From NCBI GenBank assembly GCA_019416685.1, contig DXWV01000038.1, positions 1-54,974 on the forward strand: a stretch of DNA of 54,974 nt, given 5' to 3'. The notes under the pieces are model-generated. The model had not been told where the DNA came from. It ran no database searches and was given only the letters and a program-made list of their open reading frames with translations. The translations under genes and the position numbers were made by a program. This stretch comes from Bacteroides sp. Its GTDB lineage: Bacteria > Bacteroidota > Bacteroidia > Bacteroidales > Bacteroidaceae. Below, piece by piece: positions 1 to 7,612 of this stretch. Numbering within the stretch: position 1 is the stretch's first letter; each line of letters starts with the position of its first letter.

Positions 1-2
1 CT

Positions 3-215
3 CCTACTAAGGTTATTCCTTTCTTCGACTTTGTTGTTCCTACAGAACTTCCGGGAGTTGATCCTAAAATTCTTGACCCACGCGATACTTACGAATGTGC
101 TTGCAAATGGGAAGAAAAAGCAAAAGACCTGTCTGCTCGTTTCATCAAGAACTTCGCTAAGTTTGAAGGTAACGAAGCTGGTAAAGCATTGGTTGCTGCT
201 GGTCCGAAATTGTAA
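3..215 (+). CDS. pckA: Phosphoenolpyruvate carboxykinase (ATP), C-terminal fragment
   Basis: Only the last 70 codons are inside the window; the reading frame is open from base 3 and ends with TAA at 213-215. The peptide includes PTKVIPFFDFVVPTELPGVD and ends in ALVAAGPKL. I recognise this as the C-terminus of the ATP-dependent PEP carboxykinase of Bacteroides, a cytosolic enzyme interconverting oxaloacetate and PEP and central to the CO2-fixing succinate pathway. The catalytic and nucleotide-binding motifs lie upstream of the window, so the call rests on tail similarity alone. A hairpin followed by a T-run about 50 bp downstream closes the transcript. Confidence 0.8.
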   Translation, partial: PTKVIPFFDFVVPTELPGVDPKILDPRDTYECACKWEEKAKDLSARFIKNFAKFEGNEAGKALVAAGPKL

Positions 216-264
216 GATAAAGCAAATCGTTTCGAACGAAAGTTCAAGAACTGATTATAATAAT

Positions 265-298
265 AAAAGCGATTCCCAAAAAGGATCGCTTTTTTTGT
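265..298 (+). terminator. Rho-independent terminator of pckA
   Basis: A stem AAAGCGAT...ATCGCTTT with a short A-rich loop is followed by a run of T. It sits 50 bp after the pckA stop. Its T-run also contributes the TTTG that looks like the -33 box of the next promoter. Confidence 0.8.
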
Positions 299-325
299 TT
301 CTTACAGTTAAAACACTTACTTTTG
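294..325 (+). promoter_or_regulatory. Bacteroides-type promoter for the lipoprotein pair
   Basis: TTTG at 294-297 and TACTTTTG at 318-325 are separated by 20 bp. This matches the Bacteroides sigma-ABfr pattern of a TTTG -33 box and a TAnnTTTG -7 box. A second weaker -7-like word, CACTTTTG, lies at 393-400. The predicted transcript has a leader of about 90 nt before the ATG at 423. Confidence 0.55.
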
Positions 326-422
326 CGCAAGACAAACTTAACAACAAATAATCAGACTCTTATTCATGCTTTTTTAGCAAGAATTTGGCTCTCACTTTTG
401 CAATATTAAATTCCAAAGTAAA

Positions 423-1448
423 ATGAAATCACCATTCATTGCCTTTGCCTTTTTTCTAATTTCATTCTTCGTTGTAGCATGCAACAGTGATGAAGCTTCT
501 GGCTACCCTACAGATCCGGTGAGCACCACCCAAGTATCTCTCTGTATTGCTCCTTCTATTGAACAAAGCGAATTACCTATGAGTCGTAGCAGTGAACAAC
601 CGAAAGGATTGTATACTATTAATGTATTTTGGCAAGGTAAGGGATTAAAGAATTACGAACCATACGTTTCCGGTCTGTTCGATGATGTAAGCCAAGTGAG
701 CATCAGCCTCATCGATGGGTATAAATATCGTTTTGACTGTACTTACTTAGGAGAAAATGAACTTCCATATCACATTATCGACAATGGGATTAAAAAATAT
801 GGCCGTCCTTTTGCTCTGACGCAAGATGGCAATGTCTATGCTCCGGTCACCAATAGATTAATTGTCTCTCTGGCTCCATTCGATAAAAATAATCAGTTTT
901 ATCAGGGGACTTATTCAGGCAACACAGAAGTTACAGAAGGCGAAATATGCTCTTACCCTTCTAACCATCGTTATTACGGAAGTGAAGTTGTCGATCTGAG
1001 CCAATCAACAACTTCACATGTCAATGTGAACATCGAATTGCTACGGGCATACTGTACGCTGACATTCGAATCGAAAGATATTCCGCAAGGAGATATTATT
1101 GAAATAACCCTTGCAGAAACACCTCCCTTTACGATCCTCGGAACCGGTGGAGATGGAATGATAAAAACAGAAGAACGATTATTGGCACTCAGCAAAACAG
1201 CCGACAGATGGAACGGAGGAATCAATGCAAGTGAACAAAGTTCTATTTTAGTGAGATATTACTCGACCAAAGATAAAGAATGGCACTTCATTTACCAAGA
1301 TGCTCCTCTCATCACGCTAAAACGAAACAAACGAAATATTATCAAATTCATCAATATAGATCAGGCCACAGGAGAAGGCCATATTACTATGGGCGAAGGA
1401 GAAATAGCTGGTAAGCCTACCGACTCTGAACACCAGGAAATTATCTAA
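423..1448 (+). CDS. Putative surface lipoprotein, paralogue of the next gene
   Basis: 341 residues with a short lysine-poor N-region, a hydrophobic segment and a lipobox ending VVAC at about residue 20, so export and lipid attachment are likely. I do not recognise a named domain. The middle of the protein (GLYTINVFW..., SLIDGYKYRFDCT..., GRPFALTQDGNVYAP) aligns by eye with the same region of the downstream gene, including the order of the DGYKYR and RPF-L-DGN-Y motifs, so the two arose by duplication. The general layout (lipobox, then beta-rich domains) resembles fimbrillin-anchor-like proteins of Bacteroidales, but the evidence is weak. It is followed after 25 bp by its paralogue, probably one transcript. 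Confidence 0.75.
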   Translation: MKSPFIAFAFFLISFFVVACNSDEASGYPTDPVSTTQVSLCIAPSIEQSELPMSRSSEQPKGLYTINVFWQGKGLKNYEPYVSGLFDDVSQVSISLIDGYKYRFDCTYLGENELPYHIIDNGIKKYGRPFALTQDGNVYAPVTNRLIVSLAPFDKNNQFYQGTYSGNTEVTEGEICSYPSNHRYYGSEVVDLSQSTTSHVNVNIELLRAYCTLTFESKDIPQGDIIEITLAETPPFTILGTGGDGMIKTEERLLALSKTADRWNGGINASEQSSILVRYYSTKDKEWHFIYQDAPLITLKRNKRNIIKFINIDQATGEGHITMGEGEIAGKPTDSEHQEII

Positions 1449-1473
1449 AACAATAAAATAAACATATATCATC

Positions 1474-2484
1474 ATGAATTATTCTAAAAAACTTGCTACC
1501 ATCAGCGCTTTAGTAGTGGCAATATTAAGTTCTTGCATCGAAGAAAAAGATCTGTCACAAATTAGTAAAGTTCCTGAACCGGAAACCTATTCAGAGGTAA
1601 CTTTTAGTATCGGAGGGGAGTGTAGTACTACAGAAACTCCACTATCACGTGCTGCAAATGAAAAAAAAGACATTTATGGTATTACTGTTTCTCAATGGAT
1701 GAGAGACACAAACGGACGTCTCCAAAGCAAACCTTATGCATATGGGATATTTGATAACATTAGCAACCTGAAATTAAATCTGCTGGACGGTTACAAATAT
1801 CGTGTAGCCTGCACAATGGTAAGAAATGCAACAGACTCCCTTGAAGTAGATGGAAAATTAGCCCGCCCTTTCACTCTTGACCGTAACGGGAAAATATATG
1901 GTACAGCAGAAAACAAGTTTCTTATCGCAGATCAGCCTGACGGCACACAGCTATTCCTCTTTGATGCAGATAACAGTAAAATAGGAACTAAAGCACAAGA
2001 AGATATCTCTCGCCCATCTATTTTACGATACCATGGACTTATTGACTCTCTGGAGACGCATACTACAAATAATGAATTAGAACTATACCGACGTTATTTC
2101 GCCGTAAAATTCGTAGCAAACGGTTTGCGTAAGAACTGCAAGCTGGAAGTTCAACTGGATGATTCTCCTAAATGGGTCCTGACACCGGAAAAGAATGAAA
2201 CTGATTATACCTACATATCCTTCAAAACTTTAACCGGAAAAATCACAAGTGGTAATATTATCTCAGAAAATGCAATGTTCAGAGTGGAACTTTTTAAGGA
2301 TGGAGTTAGTCAGGGAAAAATAATGGAATATAACCGTTCTTTTAAACGTAATTATAAATCGGTTATCGCTATTAGCGACATTGATAACTTTGGCACAGAC
2401 GCCGATCTAAGTATAAAAATAGCCGATGAAGGTGAACTGGAAAATGATCCGACAACTGACCTTCCCTGGCAAGGAGGAAATTAA
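1474..2484 (+). CDS. Putative surface lipoprotein, tandem paralogue
   Basis: 336 residues. The N-terminus MNYSKKLATISALVVAILSS followed by Cys is a clear SPII signal with lipobox. The body shares the paralogous core seen in the preceding gene (DIYGITVSQW, LLDGYKYRVACT, ARPFTLDRNGKIYGT). Similarity fades in the C-terminal half, where both proteins still share an ELYRRYFAVKF / ELLRAYCTLTF segment that looks like a beta-strand repeat. No catalytic motif is visible. It is the last gene of a likely bicistron and is followed by a strong hairpin terminator. A pilus-tip or anchor-like role is possible but not shown. Confidence 0.75.
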   Translation: MNYSKKLATISALVVAILSSCIEEKDLSQISKVPEPETYSEVTFSIGGECSTTETPLSRAANEKKDIYGITVSQWMRDTNGRLQSKPYAYGIFDNISNLKLNLLDGYKYRVACTMVRNATDSLEVDGKLARPFTLDRNGKIYGTAENKFLIADQPDGTQLFLFDADNSKIGTKAQEDISRPSILRYHGLIDSLETHTTNNELELYRRYFAVKFVANGLRKNCKLEVQLDDSPKWVLTPEKNETDYTYISFKTLTGKITSGNIISENAMFRVELFKDGVSQGKIMEYNRSFKRNYKSVIAISDIDNFGTDADLSIKIADEGELENDPTTDLPWQGGN

Positions 2485-2514
2485 TAACACAAAGTATTTA
2501 CTGATAAAAATAAG

Positions 2515-2561
2515 AGGAAAGCGTATACCGACCCATTGTCGCATATACGCTTTCCTTTTTT
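2515..2561 (+). terminator. Hairpin terminator between convergent genes
   Basis: GGAAAGCGTATA at 2516-2527 pairs with TATACGCTTTCC at 2544-2555 and is followed by six T. It stands 30 bp after the second lipoprotein. The convergent gene ends at 2581, so it may serve both strands. Confidence 0.8.
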
Positions 2562-2580
2562 CATATCTTATTAATCAAAG

Positions 2581-4065
2581 TTACTTAATGATCACCTTAG
2601 TTACAGCATTATTTACTTTAACAAGATAAAGTCCGGCAGGCACTTCAACAGTGTTAGCACCGGCAGCAATTGTTTTGCTTGCTACCACCTGACCAACAGT
2701 ATTAACAACAAGAACCTGAGCACTTTCGGCTGCATCAATCTTGATAGCTTTATCACCAGCAAAGACGGTTGCAATAGCGTTATCACTTTCAGTACCAGTA
2801 ATACCTACGTTTTGGGATTCAGTAAAGTTGGTTGGGAAAAGCTGAACAGTTCCATTAAAGATATTTACAATAGCAGTAACATCATATTTCTTTTCATCTT
2901 TTGGTATCACAACACCTTTAAAACGATCATATACCGCTGCAGTACCTTTAGCATCAGTAATAGTATAGTTCTTTGTCTTACCTTCATCAAGAGTAATGGT
3001 CACACCTCCTACTTTTACCAACTTGTTAACCAAAGCTTCAACAACTCCATCAGTTGCAATAACATCCGGGGTTATAGCTGTACCGGAAATACCTGCTACA
3101 AAAGTATCTGCCATAGGAACTAATTGCTTAAGACCACCATATTCACCAACTGTACCCATAAATCCAGCAGGAATCACATCACCATTTTTATATGTCTGTT
3201 CAAGAGTACCATAAATCTGCATTGCTCCTGTCGCATCCTGAACAAACAAATATATTTCATTCTGATAGATGACATTCACCGGATTCGTAAACTTAACAAC
3301 AGCATCCTTTGCTAATTCATTGAAAGCAGCAATATTAGTAACCACGATAGGCTCGGTAATAGTATAAGTAGCGGAAACGACATCGCTGTTTTTTCCATCT
3401 TTAGAAGCCATTGCTTTCATTGTGGTAGTAGTTTCTACTTTAATAGGATTTTCATAAACAGCAGAAGCCGTCGTAGGCTCATCACCATTAATAGTGTAAT
3501 AAATGGTAGCGCCATCTGTTGCACAAGAAAGAGCAACCTCCTGAGCTTCATAATAAGTTCCTTCTACAAGTGAAAAAGCAGGAGCTAAAACCCCATCTGC
3601 AGGAGCCAATACAACCTCTATTTTAGAAATACGAGCATGGCCACTTGTTCCACCAGCCGTTAATGTAAAAGCCTGCGTTGCTCCTACCCAAGTTCCTGTA
3701 GTAGCACCATCTTCTGAATAAGTACCAACACTAACAGTAGGCTCTGTTTTATTTCCTGTCAAGAAAGTATTACTCTTACTGGAAAACGTAAATATTACAG
3801 ACTGTATAACTTCTGTTGTTGATGTTGTTGAAATTTCAACAACATTCTTGGCATACATACGCACTGCAGCACCCGTAGTATACCATGCAGGAGCATTGTT
3901 AGTGTTTGCTCCTTTAGCAAAAGCAAGCGTAACACTTCCCAACTTTACATCACTAACTGTTTCGGCATTCTCATAACCAGTTGATAAATCAAATGTAACA
4001 GTTTCCGCTTTCACAACACCAATTGCTGCAACCACCATAAATAACGAAAGTAATAGTTTTTTCAT
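2581..4065 (-). CDS. Secreted protein with chitobiase-like module and C-terminal sorting-like tail
   Basis: 494 residues with a signal peptide (MKKLLLSLFMVVAAIGVVKA). Residues about 25-155 form an uncharacterised beta-rich domain. About 158-232 look like the chitobiase/beta-hexosaminidase C-terminal Ig-like module (ATIYYTINGDEPT, ATYTI). About 240-420 resemble an OB-like domain found in Bacteroides secreted proteins. Residues 423-494 form a short C-terminal module ending AGLYLVKVNNAVTKVIIK, of the kind annotated as DUF6383 or related to type IX sorting tails. No catalytic residues are apparent, so it is more likely an adhesin or binding protein than an enzyme. It has its own promoter and stands alone between terminators. 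Confidence 0.75.
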   Translation of the reverse strand: MKKLLLSLFMVVAAIGVVKAETVTFDLSTGYENAETVSDVKLGSVTLAFAKGANTNNAPAWYTTGAAVRMYAKNVVEISTTSTTEVIQSVIFTFSSKSNTFLTGNKTEPTVSVGTYSEDGATTGTWVGATQAFTLTAGGTSGHARISKIEVVLAPADGVLAPAFSLVEGTYYEAQEVALSCATDGATIYYTINGDEPTTASAVYENPIKVETTTTMKAMASKDGKNSDVVSATYTITEPIVVTNIAAFNELAKDAVVKFTNPVNVIYQNEIYLFVQDATGAMQIYGTLEQTYKNGDVIPAGFMGTVGEYGGLKQLVPMADTFVAGISGTAITPDVIATDGVVEALVNKLVKVGGVTITLDEGKTKNYTITDAKGTAAVYDRFKGVVIPKDEKKYDVTAIVNIFNGTVQLFPTNFTESQNVGITGTESDNAIATVFAGDKAIKIDAAESAQVLVVNTVGQVVASKTIAAGANTVEVPAGLYLVKVNNAVTKVIIK

Positions 4066-4093
4066 ATCATAATGTTTTTAAGTTATTATTCCA

Positions 4094-4123
4094 CAAAGTT
4101 ATACAATATTTCAACCCACGCAA
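4094..4123 (-). promoter_or_regulatory. Bacteroides-type promoter for the sorting-tail protein
   Basis: On the minus strand TAACTTTG (4094-4101) is preceded by TTG (4121-4123) with 19 bp between, matching the TTTG / TAnnTTTG promoter model. The start codon lies about 30 bp further downstream. Confidence 0.6.
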
Positions 4124-4185
4124 GTACTCAATATTTAAAATTTCACAATGTTACCGTATTGTAATACAAATGACAGTTATACACA

Positions 4186-4222
4186 AAATAAAGCCCGGCA
4201 AGATGACTCCAGCCGGGCTTTT
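4186..4222 (-). terminator. Rho-independent terminator of typA
   Basis: AAGCCCGGC at 4191-4199 and GCCGGGCTT at 4212-4220 form a GC-rich 9-bp stem. On the minus strand it is followed by TTATTTTG. It stands about 25 bp past the typA stop. Confidence 0.85.
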
Positions 4223-4243
4223 CCTTACTATATTATAAAATAG

Positions 4244-6043
4244 TTAATTTTTATTCGCACGCTTACGTTCGTTTTCATCTAAAATGACTTTACGCATACG
4301 CATTGCTTTCGGAGTAACTTCAACATATTCATCTTCCTTGATATACTCCAAAGCCTCTTCCAGTGAGAATTGTACAGGAGGAATCAGCTTCGCTTTATCA
4401 TCCGTACCGGAAGCACGAGTATTGGTTAGCTTTTTCGATTTAGTTACATTTACCACCAAATCCTTTTCGTGAGAATGTTCACCTACCACCTGTCCGGCAT
4501 ACACCTCCTCCTGCGGGAAAATAAAAAACTTTCCGCGATCCTGTAATTTGTCAATTGCATAAGCAAATGCCGTTCCGGCTTCCATAGCTATAATAGAACC
4601 ATTGGTACGACGCTCAATCTCCCCCTTGAACGGTTGATATTCTTTGAAGCGGTGAGCCATAATAGCTTCACCGGCAGAAGCAGTCAACACATTGGTACGA
4701 AGACCAATGATACCGCGTGACGGCATATCAAATTCAAGATTCACACGTTCACCGTTACTTTCCATCATCGTCATCTCACCCTTACGGCGAGTTACCATGT
4801 CGATAATCTTACTTGAATATTCTTCGGGGACATTTACGGTCAACTCCTCTATCGGCTCGCACTTTACGCCATCTATCTCTTTATAAATAACCTGCGGCTG
4901 ACCTACCTGTAACTCGTACCCCTCACGGCGCATCGTTTCGATTAGTACAGACAAGTGAAGAACACCACGACCGGAAACAACCCACTTACCATCCTCTTCA
5001 CTCTTACGAATGCGAAGGGCAAGATTTTTATCGAGCTCCTTCGTCAACCGATCATGTATATGGCGTGAAGTTACGAACTTACCGTCTTTACCATAAAAAG
5101 GAGAATCGTTGATCGTAAACAACATACTCATAGTAGGTTCGTCAATAGCGATTGGCGGCAATGCTTCCGGATTTTCATAATCACAGATCGTATCACCGAT
5201 CTCAAAACCATCAATACCTACCAAAGCACAAATATCTCCGGACTCTACTTCCGTCGTTTTCACACGACCCAGCCCTTCAAATACGTGTACCTCTTTAATC
5301 TTCGATTTCACAAAGCTGCCATCTCTTTTTGCCAACGACACATTCATACCTTCCTTCAATACGCCACGATGTACACGTCCTACGGCGATACGGCCTGTAT
5401 AAGAAGAATAGTCCAATGAAGTAATCAACATCTGAGGCGTACCATCCAATTGCGTAGGAGCCGGGATATTTTCTATAATACAATCCAACAATGGAGTGAT
5501 AGTGTCTGTAGGCTTCTGCCAATCTGTACTCATCCATCCGTTCTTTGCCGAACCATAAATCGTCGGGAAATCAAGCTGTTCTTCCGTAGCGTCAAGACTG
5601 AACATCAGGTCAAATACCATTTCGTGCACCTCGTCCGGGCGACAGTTAGGTTTGTCTACCTTATTAATAACCACAATAGGTTTCAAACCGATTTCCAGCG
5701 CCTTTTGCAATACAAATCGAGTTTGAGGCATCGGGCCTTCAAAAGCATCAACCAACAGAATACATCCGTCGGCCATATTGAGCACACGTTCTACTTCGCC
5801 ACCGAAGTCACTGTGCCCCGGAGTATCAATAATGTTAATCTTAGTTCCGTTATAAGTGATAGAAACGTTTTTAGAGAGAATCGTTATACCTCGTTCACGT
5901 TCCAGGTCATTGTTATCCAGAATTAGTTCACCGTTTGTCTGATTGTCGCGGAACAAATTTCCGGCCAAAAGCATCTTATCGACTAACGTCGTTTTCCCAT
6001 GGTCAACATGGGCAATAATTGCAATGTTCCTAATGTTTTGCAT
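4244..6043 (-). CDS. typA: Ribosome-associated translational GTPase TypA/BipA
   Basis: 599 residues from the chosen start MQNIRNIAIIAHVDHGKTTL. The G1 motif AHVDHGKT, G3 DTPGHSDFGG and G4 NKVD are intact, followed by the EF-G-like domains and the TypA C-terminal domain. The length is normal for the family. TypA binds the 70S ribosome and supports growth under stress and cold by aiding ribosome assembly or translation. An in-frame ATG 24 bp upstream (6067) would add eight residues, but it overlaps the predicted -7 box at 6065-6072, so the inner start is preferred. The gene is divergent from rpsO. Confidence 0.95.
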   Translation of the reverse strand: MQNIRNIAIIAHVDHGKTTLVDKMLLAGNLFRDNQTNGELILDNNDLERERGITILSKNVSITYNGTKINIIDTPGHSDFGGEVERVLNMADGCILLVDAFEGPMPQTRFVLQKALEIGLKPIVVINKVDKPNCRPDEVHEMVFDLMFSLDATEEQLDFPTIYGSAKNGWMSTDWQKPTDTITPLLDCIIENIPAPTQLDGTPQMLITSLDYSSYTGRIAVGRVHRGVLKEGMNVSLAKRDGSFVKSKIKEVHVFEGLGRVKTTEVESGDICALVGIDGFEIGDTICDYENPEALPPIAIDEPTMSMLFTINDSPFYGKDGKFVTSRHIHDRLTKELDKNLALRIRKSEEDGKWVVSGRGVLHLSVLIETMRREGYELQVGQPQVIYKEIDGVKCEPIEELTVNVPEEYSSKIIDMVTRRKGEMTMMESNGERVNLEFDMPSRGIIGLRTNVLTASAGEAIMAHRFKEYQPFKGEIERRTNGSIIAMEAGTAFAYAIDKLQDRGKFFIFPQEEVYAGQVVGEHSHEKDLVVNVTKSKKLTNTRASGTDDKAKLIPPVQFSLEEALEYIKEDEYVEVTPKAMRMRKVILDENERKRANKN

Positions 6044-6064
6044 ATAATACCTAATATTTGCCGG

Positions 6065-6072
6065 CAAAGGTA
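6065..6072 (-). promoter_or_regulatory. typA promoter -7 element
   Basis: Minus strand TACCTTTG fits TAnnTTTG. A partial -33 (CTTT) lies about 20 bp upstream. The expected transcription start falls about 10-15 bp before the ATG at 6043, giving a very short leader and ruling against the longer typA start. Confidence 0.55.
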
Positions 6073-6124
6073 CGAAAATTGGATTAGAAAAAAGCCCTAT
6101 AGAGAAAATATTTCCTGCAAAACG

Positions 6125-6155
6125 TTGTGGGATATAAAGATAATGGCTATCTTTG
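6125..6155 (+). promoter_or_regulatory. rpsO promoter
   Basis: TTG at 6125-6127 and TATCTTTG at 6148-6155 with 20 bp between match the Bacteroides promoter model. The ATG at 6201 follows after a leader of roughly 40 nt. Confidence 0.65.
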
Positions 6156-6200
6156 CACGCTCGAAAAGAAGTTTTATATATTACAAAAAAACTAAGAATT

Positions 6201-6470
6201 ATGTATTTAGATGTTGCTAAAAAGCAAGAGATCTTCGGAAAATACGGGAAGTCTAACTCTGATACTGGCTCAGCTGAGGCCCAGATAGCTTTGTTTTCCT
6301 ACCGTATCTCCCACCTGACTGAGCATATGAAGCTCAACAGAAAAGATTATAGTACTGAAAGAGCTTTGACAATGTTGGTAGGTAAGCGTCGTCGTTTACT
6401 TGACTATTTGAAAGCAAAAGATATTGAAAGATATCGTGCTATCATCAAAACTCTTGGATTGCGTAAGTAA
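6201..6470 (+). CDS. rpsO: 30S ribosomal protein S15
   Basis: 89 residues starting MYLDVAKKQEIFGKYGKS, the usual S15 length. The hallmark segments TGSAEAQIALFSYRI, HLTEHMKLNRKDYSTERAL and GKRRRLLDYL are present. S15 binds 16S rRNA in the central domain and forms part of bridge B4. A longer in-frame reading from 6153 overlaps the -7 box and is not used. It is a single-gene unit with its own promoter and a strong terminator. Confidence 0.97.
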   Translation: MYLDVAKKQEIFGKYGKSNSDTGSAEAQIALFSYRISHLTEHMKLNRKDYSTERALTMLVGKRRRLLDYLKAKDIERYRAIIKTLGLRK

Positions 6471-6492
6471 TCCGCTTGTTACAGACAAGATT

Positions 6493-6538
6493 AAAAGAAG
6501 TCGTTTCTCTGAGAAGAAGAAGCGACTTCTTTTTTTTA
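6493..6538 (+). terminator. rpsO terminator
   Basis: AAAAGAAGTCG at 6493-6503 pairs with CGACTTCTTTT at 6523-6533, followed by more T. It begins 22 bp after the rpsO stop. Confidence 0.85.
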
Positions 6539-6631
6539 GCCCTTCCTCAGTTATTGTCCTACCCGAACTTTCATTAAACCCTTCGTACGCTATACCGTAG
6601 ACGTCCTTTAAAGAAGTCGTTGCAAAACATT

Positions 6632-6723
6632 GTACGACATGTACATCTCGTACAGCACGACATGTGCATGTGGGACTGTACGACATGCACATCTGGAACT
6701 GTACGAGATGTGCATGTCGTGCA
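6632..6723. repeat. Array A: four tandem 23-bp units with palindromic cores
   Basis: The word GTACGACATG or a one-base variant begins at 6632, 6655, 6678 and 6701, an exact 23-bp period for four units. The first and last units are near-perfect reverse complements of each other (a 26-bp arm with two mismatches when flanks are included), so the whole block can also fold as one long hairpin. No fifth unit is visible on either side. It lies in the 437-bp gap between rpsO and the XRE-cupin gene, beyond the rpsO terminator. The stretch 6539-6631 upstream of it shows nothing else I can name. Confidence 0.85.
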
Positions 6724-6827
6724 ATGCTCTTCACTGAGGCAGAAAGCATATACCAGTAACAGAACGATCGATTGAAGTTTATCTCCGCAAGAGAAGGTAG
6801 TAAATTGACATTTTCTACACTTATAAT

Positions 6828-6857
6828 TGCGATGCTATAAAGAATTTGCTATTTTTG
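6828..6857 (+). promoter_or_regulatory. Promoter of the XRE-cupin regulator
   Basis: TTG at 6828-6830 and TATTTTTG at 6850-6857 are separated by 19 bp. The ATG is at 6908, so the leader is about 40 nt. Confidence 0.6.
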
Positions 6858-6907
6858 CAATTTAATAGCTCTAAATTATAACCTTATAGACAATAAATAC
6901 TATCAAT

Positions 6908-7483
6908 ATGGATACAAGTAAGATTGTCGGAGAAAAAATAAAAGCCCTCCGCGAAAATAAATCAATTACGATAGAAGAATTAGCACAGCGTTCCGGCCTG
7001 GCAGTAGAACAAATAGAACGCATCGAGGGGAATATCGATCTTCCGTCACTTGCACCACTGATCAAGATAGCACGTGTATTGGGTGTACGCTTAGGAACAT
7101 TCCTTGACGACCAAGACGAAACAGGCCCTGTGGTATGCCGTAAGGAAGAAGCCAAAGATTCCATCAGCTTCTCCAACAACGCCATTCATTCGCGCAAGCA
7201 TATGGAGTATCACTCTTTATCCAAGTCAAAAGCCGACCGCCACATGGAGCCGTTCATTATTGACGTAGCTCCTACTGCTGATAATGACTTTGTACTCTCT
7301 TCTCACGAAGGCGAAGAATTTATCATGGTTATGGAAGGTATCATGGAAATCAGTTATGGCAAAACCAGTTATCTGCTGGAAGAAGGTGACAGCATCTACT
7401 ATGATTCCATTGTCCCACACCATGTACATGCTTATGAAGGAAAGGCAGCAAAAATTCTGGCCGTAATCTATACACCTATTTAG
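6908..7483 (+). CDS. XRE-family regulator with C-terminal cupin domain
   Basis: 191 residues. Residues about 8-66 form an XRE helix-turn-helix (IKALRENKSITIEELAQRSG ... LIKIARVLGVRLGTFL). Residues about 115-190 form a small-molecule-binding cupin barrel (HEGEEFIMVMEGIMEISYGK, EEGDSIYYDSIVPHHVH). Such HTH-cupin proteins are one-component regulators. It lies just upstream of a fatty acyl-CoA ligase in the same orientation, so control of that gene is a reasonable inference. Its TAG stop overlaps the first base of a long inverted repeat that fills the gap to the next gene. Confidence 0.9.
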   Translation: MDTSKIVGEKIKALRENKSITIEELAQRSGLAVEQIERIEGNIDLPSLAPLIKIARVLGVRLGTFLDDQDETGPVVCRKEEAKDSISFSNNAIHSRKHMEYHSLSKSKADRHMEPFIIDVAPTADNDFVLSSHEGEEFIMVMEGIMEISYGKTSYLLEEGDSIYYDSIVPHHVHAYEGKAAKILAVIYTPI

Positions 7484-7591
7484 TGATTAGCGAATTAGTG
7501 ATTAGTGATTAGTGATTAGTAGGCTGCGCTATTATACCGCATGGCAATTATCACTTATCACTACTCACTTATCACTAATTCGCTTATCACT
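7482..7591 (+). repeat. Long inverted repeat made of reiterated AGTGATTAG words
   Basis: The left arm 7482-7520 and right arm 7553-7591 match as reverse complements at 35 of 39 positions, with a 32-base loop. Each arm is itself built from repeats of a 7-8-bp word (AGTGATTAG or ACTTATCACT). The left arm starts within the stop codon of the XRE-cupin gene, and the right arm ends 21 bp before the ligase start. If transcribed, it gives a very long RNA hairpin between the two genes. Confidence 0.85.
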
Positions 7592-7612
7592 ACTCACTAA
7601 TCACCATTTATC

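Noticed and set aside
31..351. A 106-codon plus-strand open frame overlapping the 3' end of pckA
   Set aside because: It is out of frame with the recognised PckA tail and runs through the terminator hairpin.
6632..6723. CRISPR array
   Set aside because: The period is 23 bp in total with no separate repeat and unique spacer of about 30 bp each, and there are no cas genes nearby.
6396..6749. A 117-codon minus-strand open frame across the rpsO end and array A
   Set aside because: Its coding is created by the repeat units and the terminator; no family resemblance.
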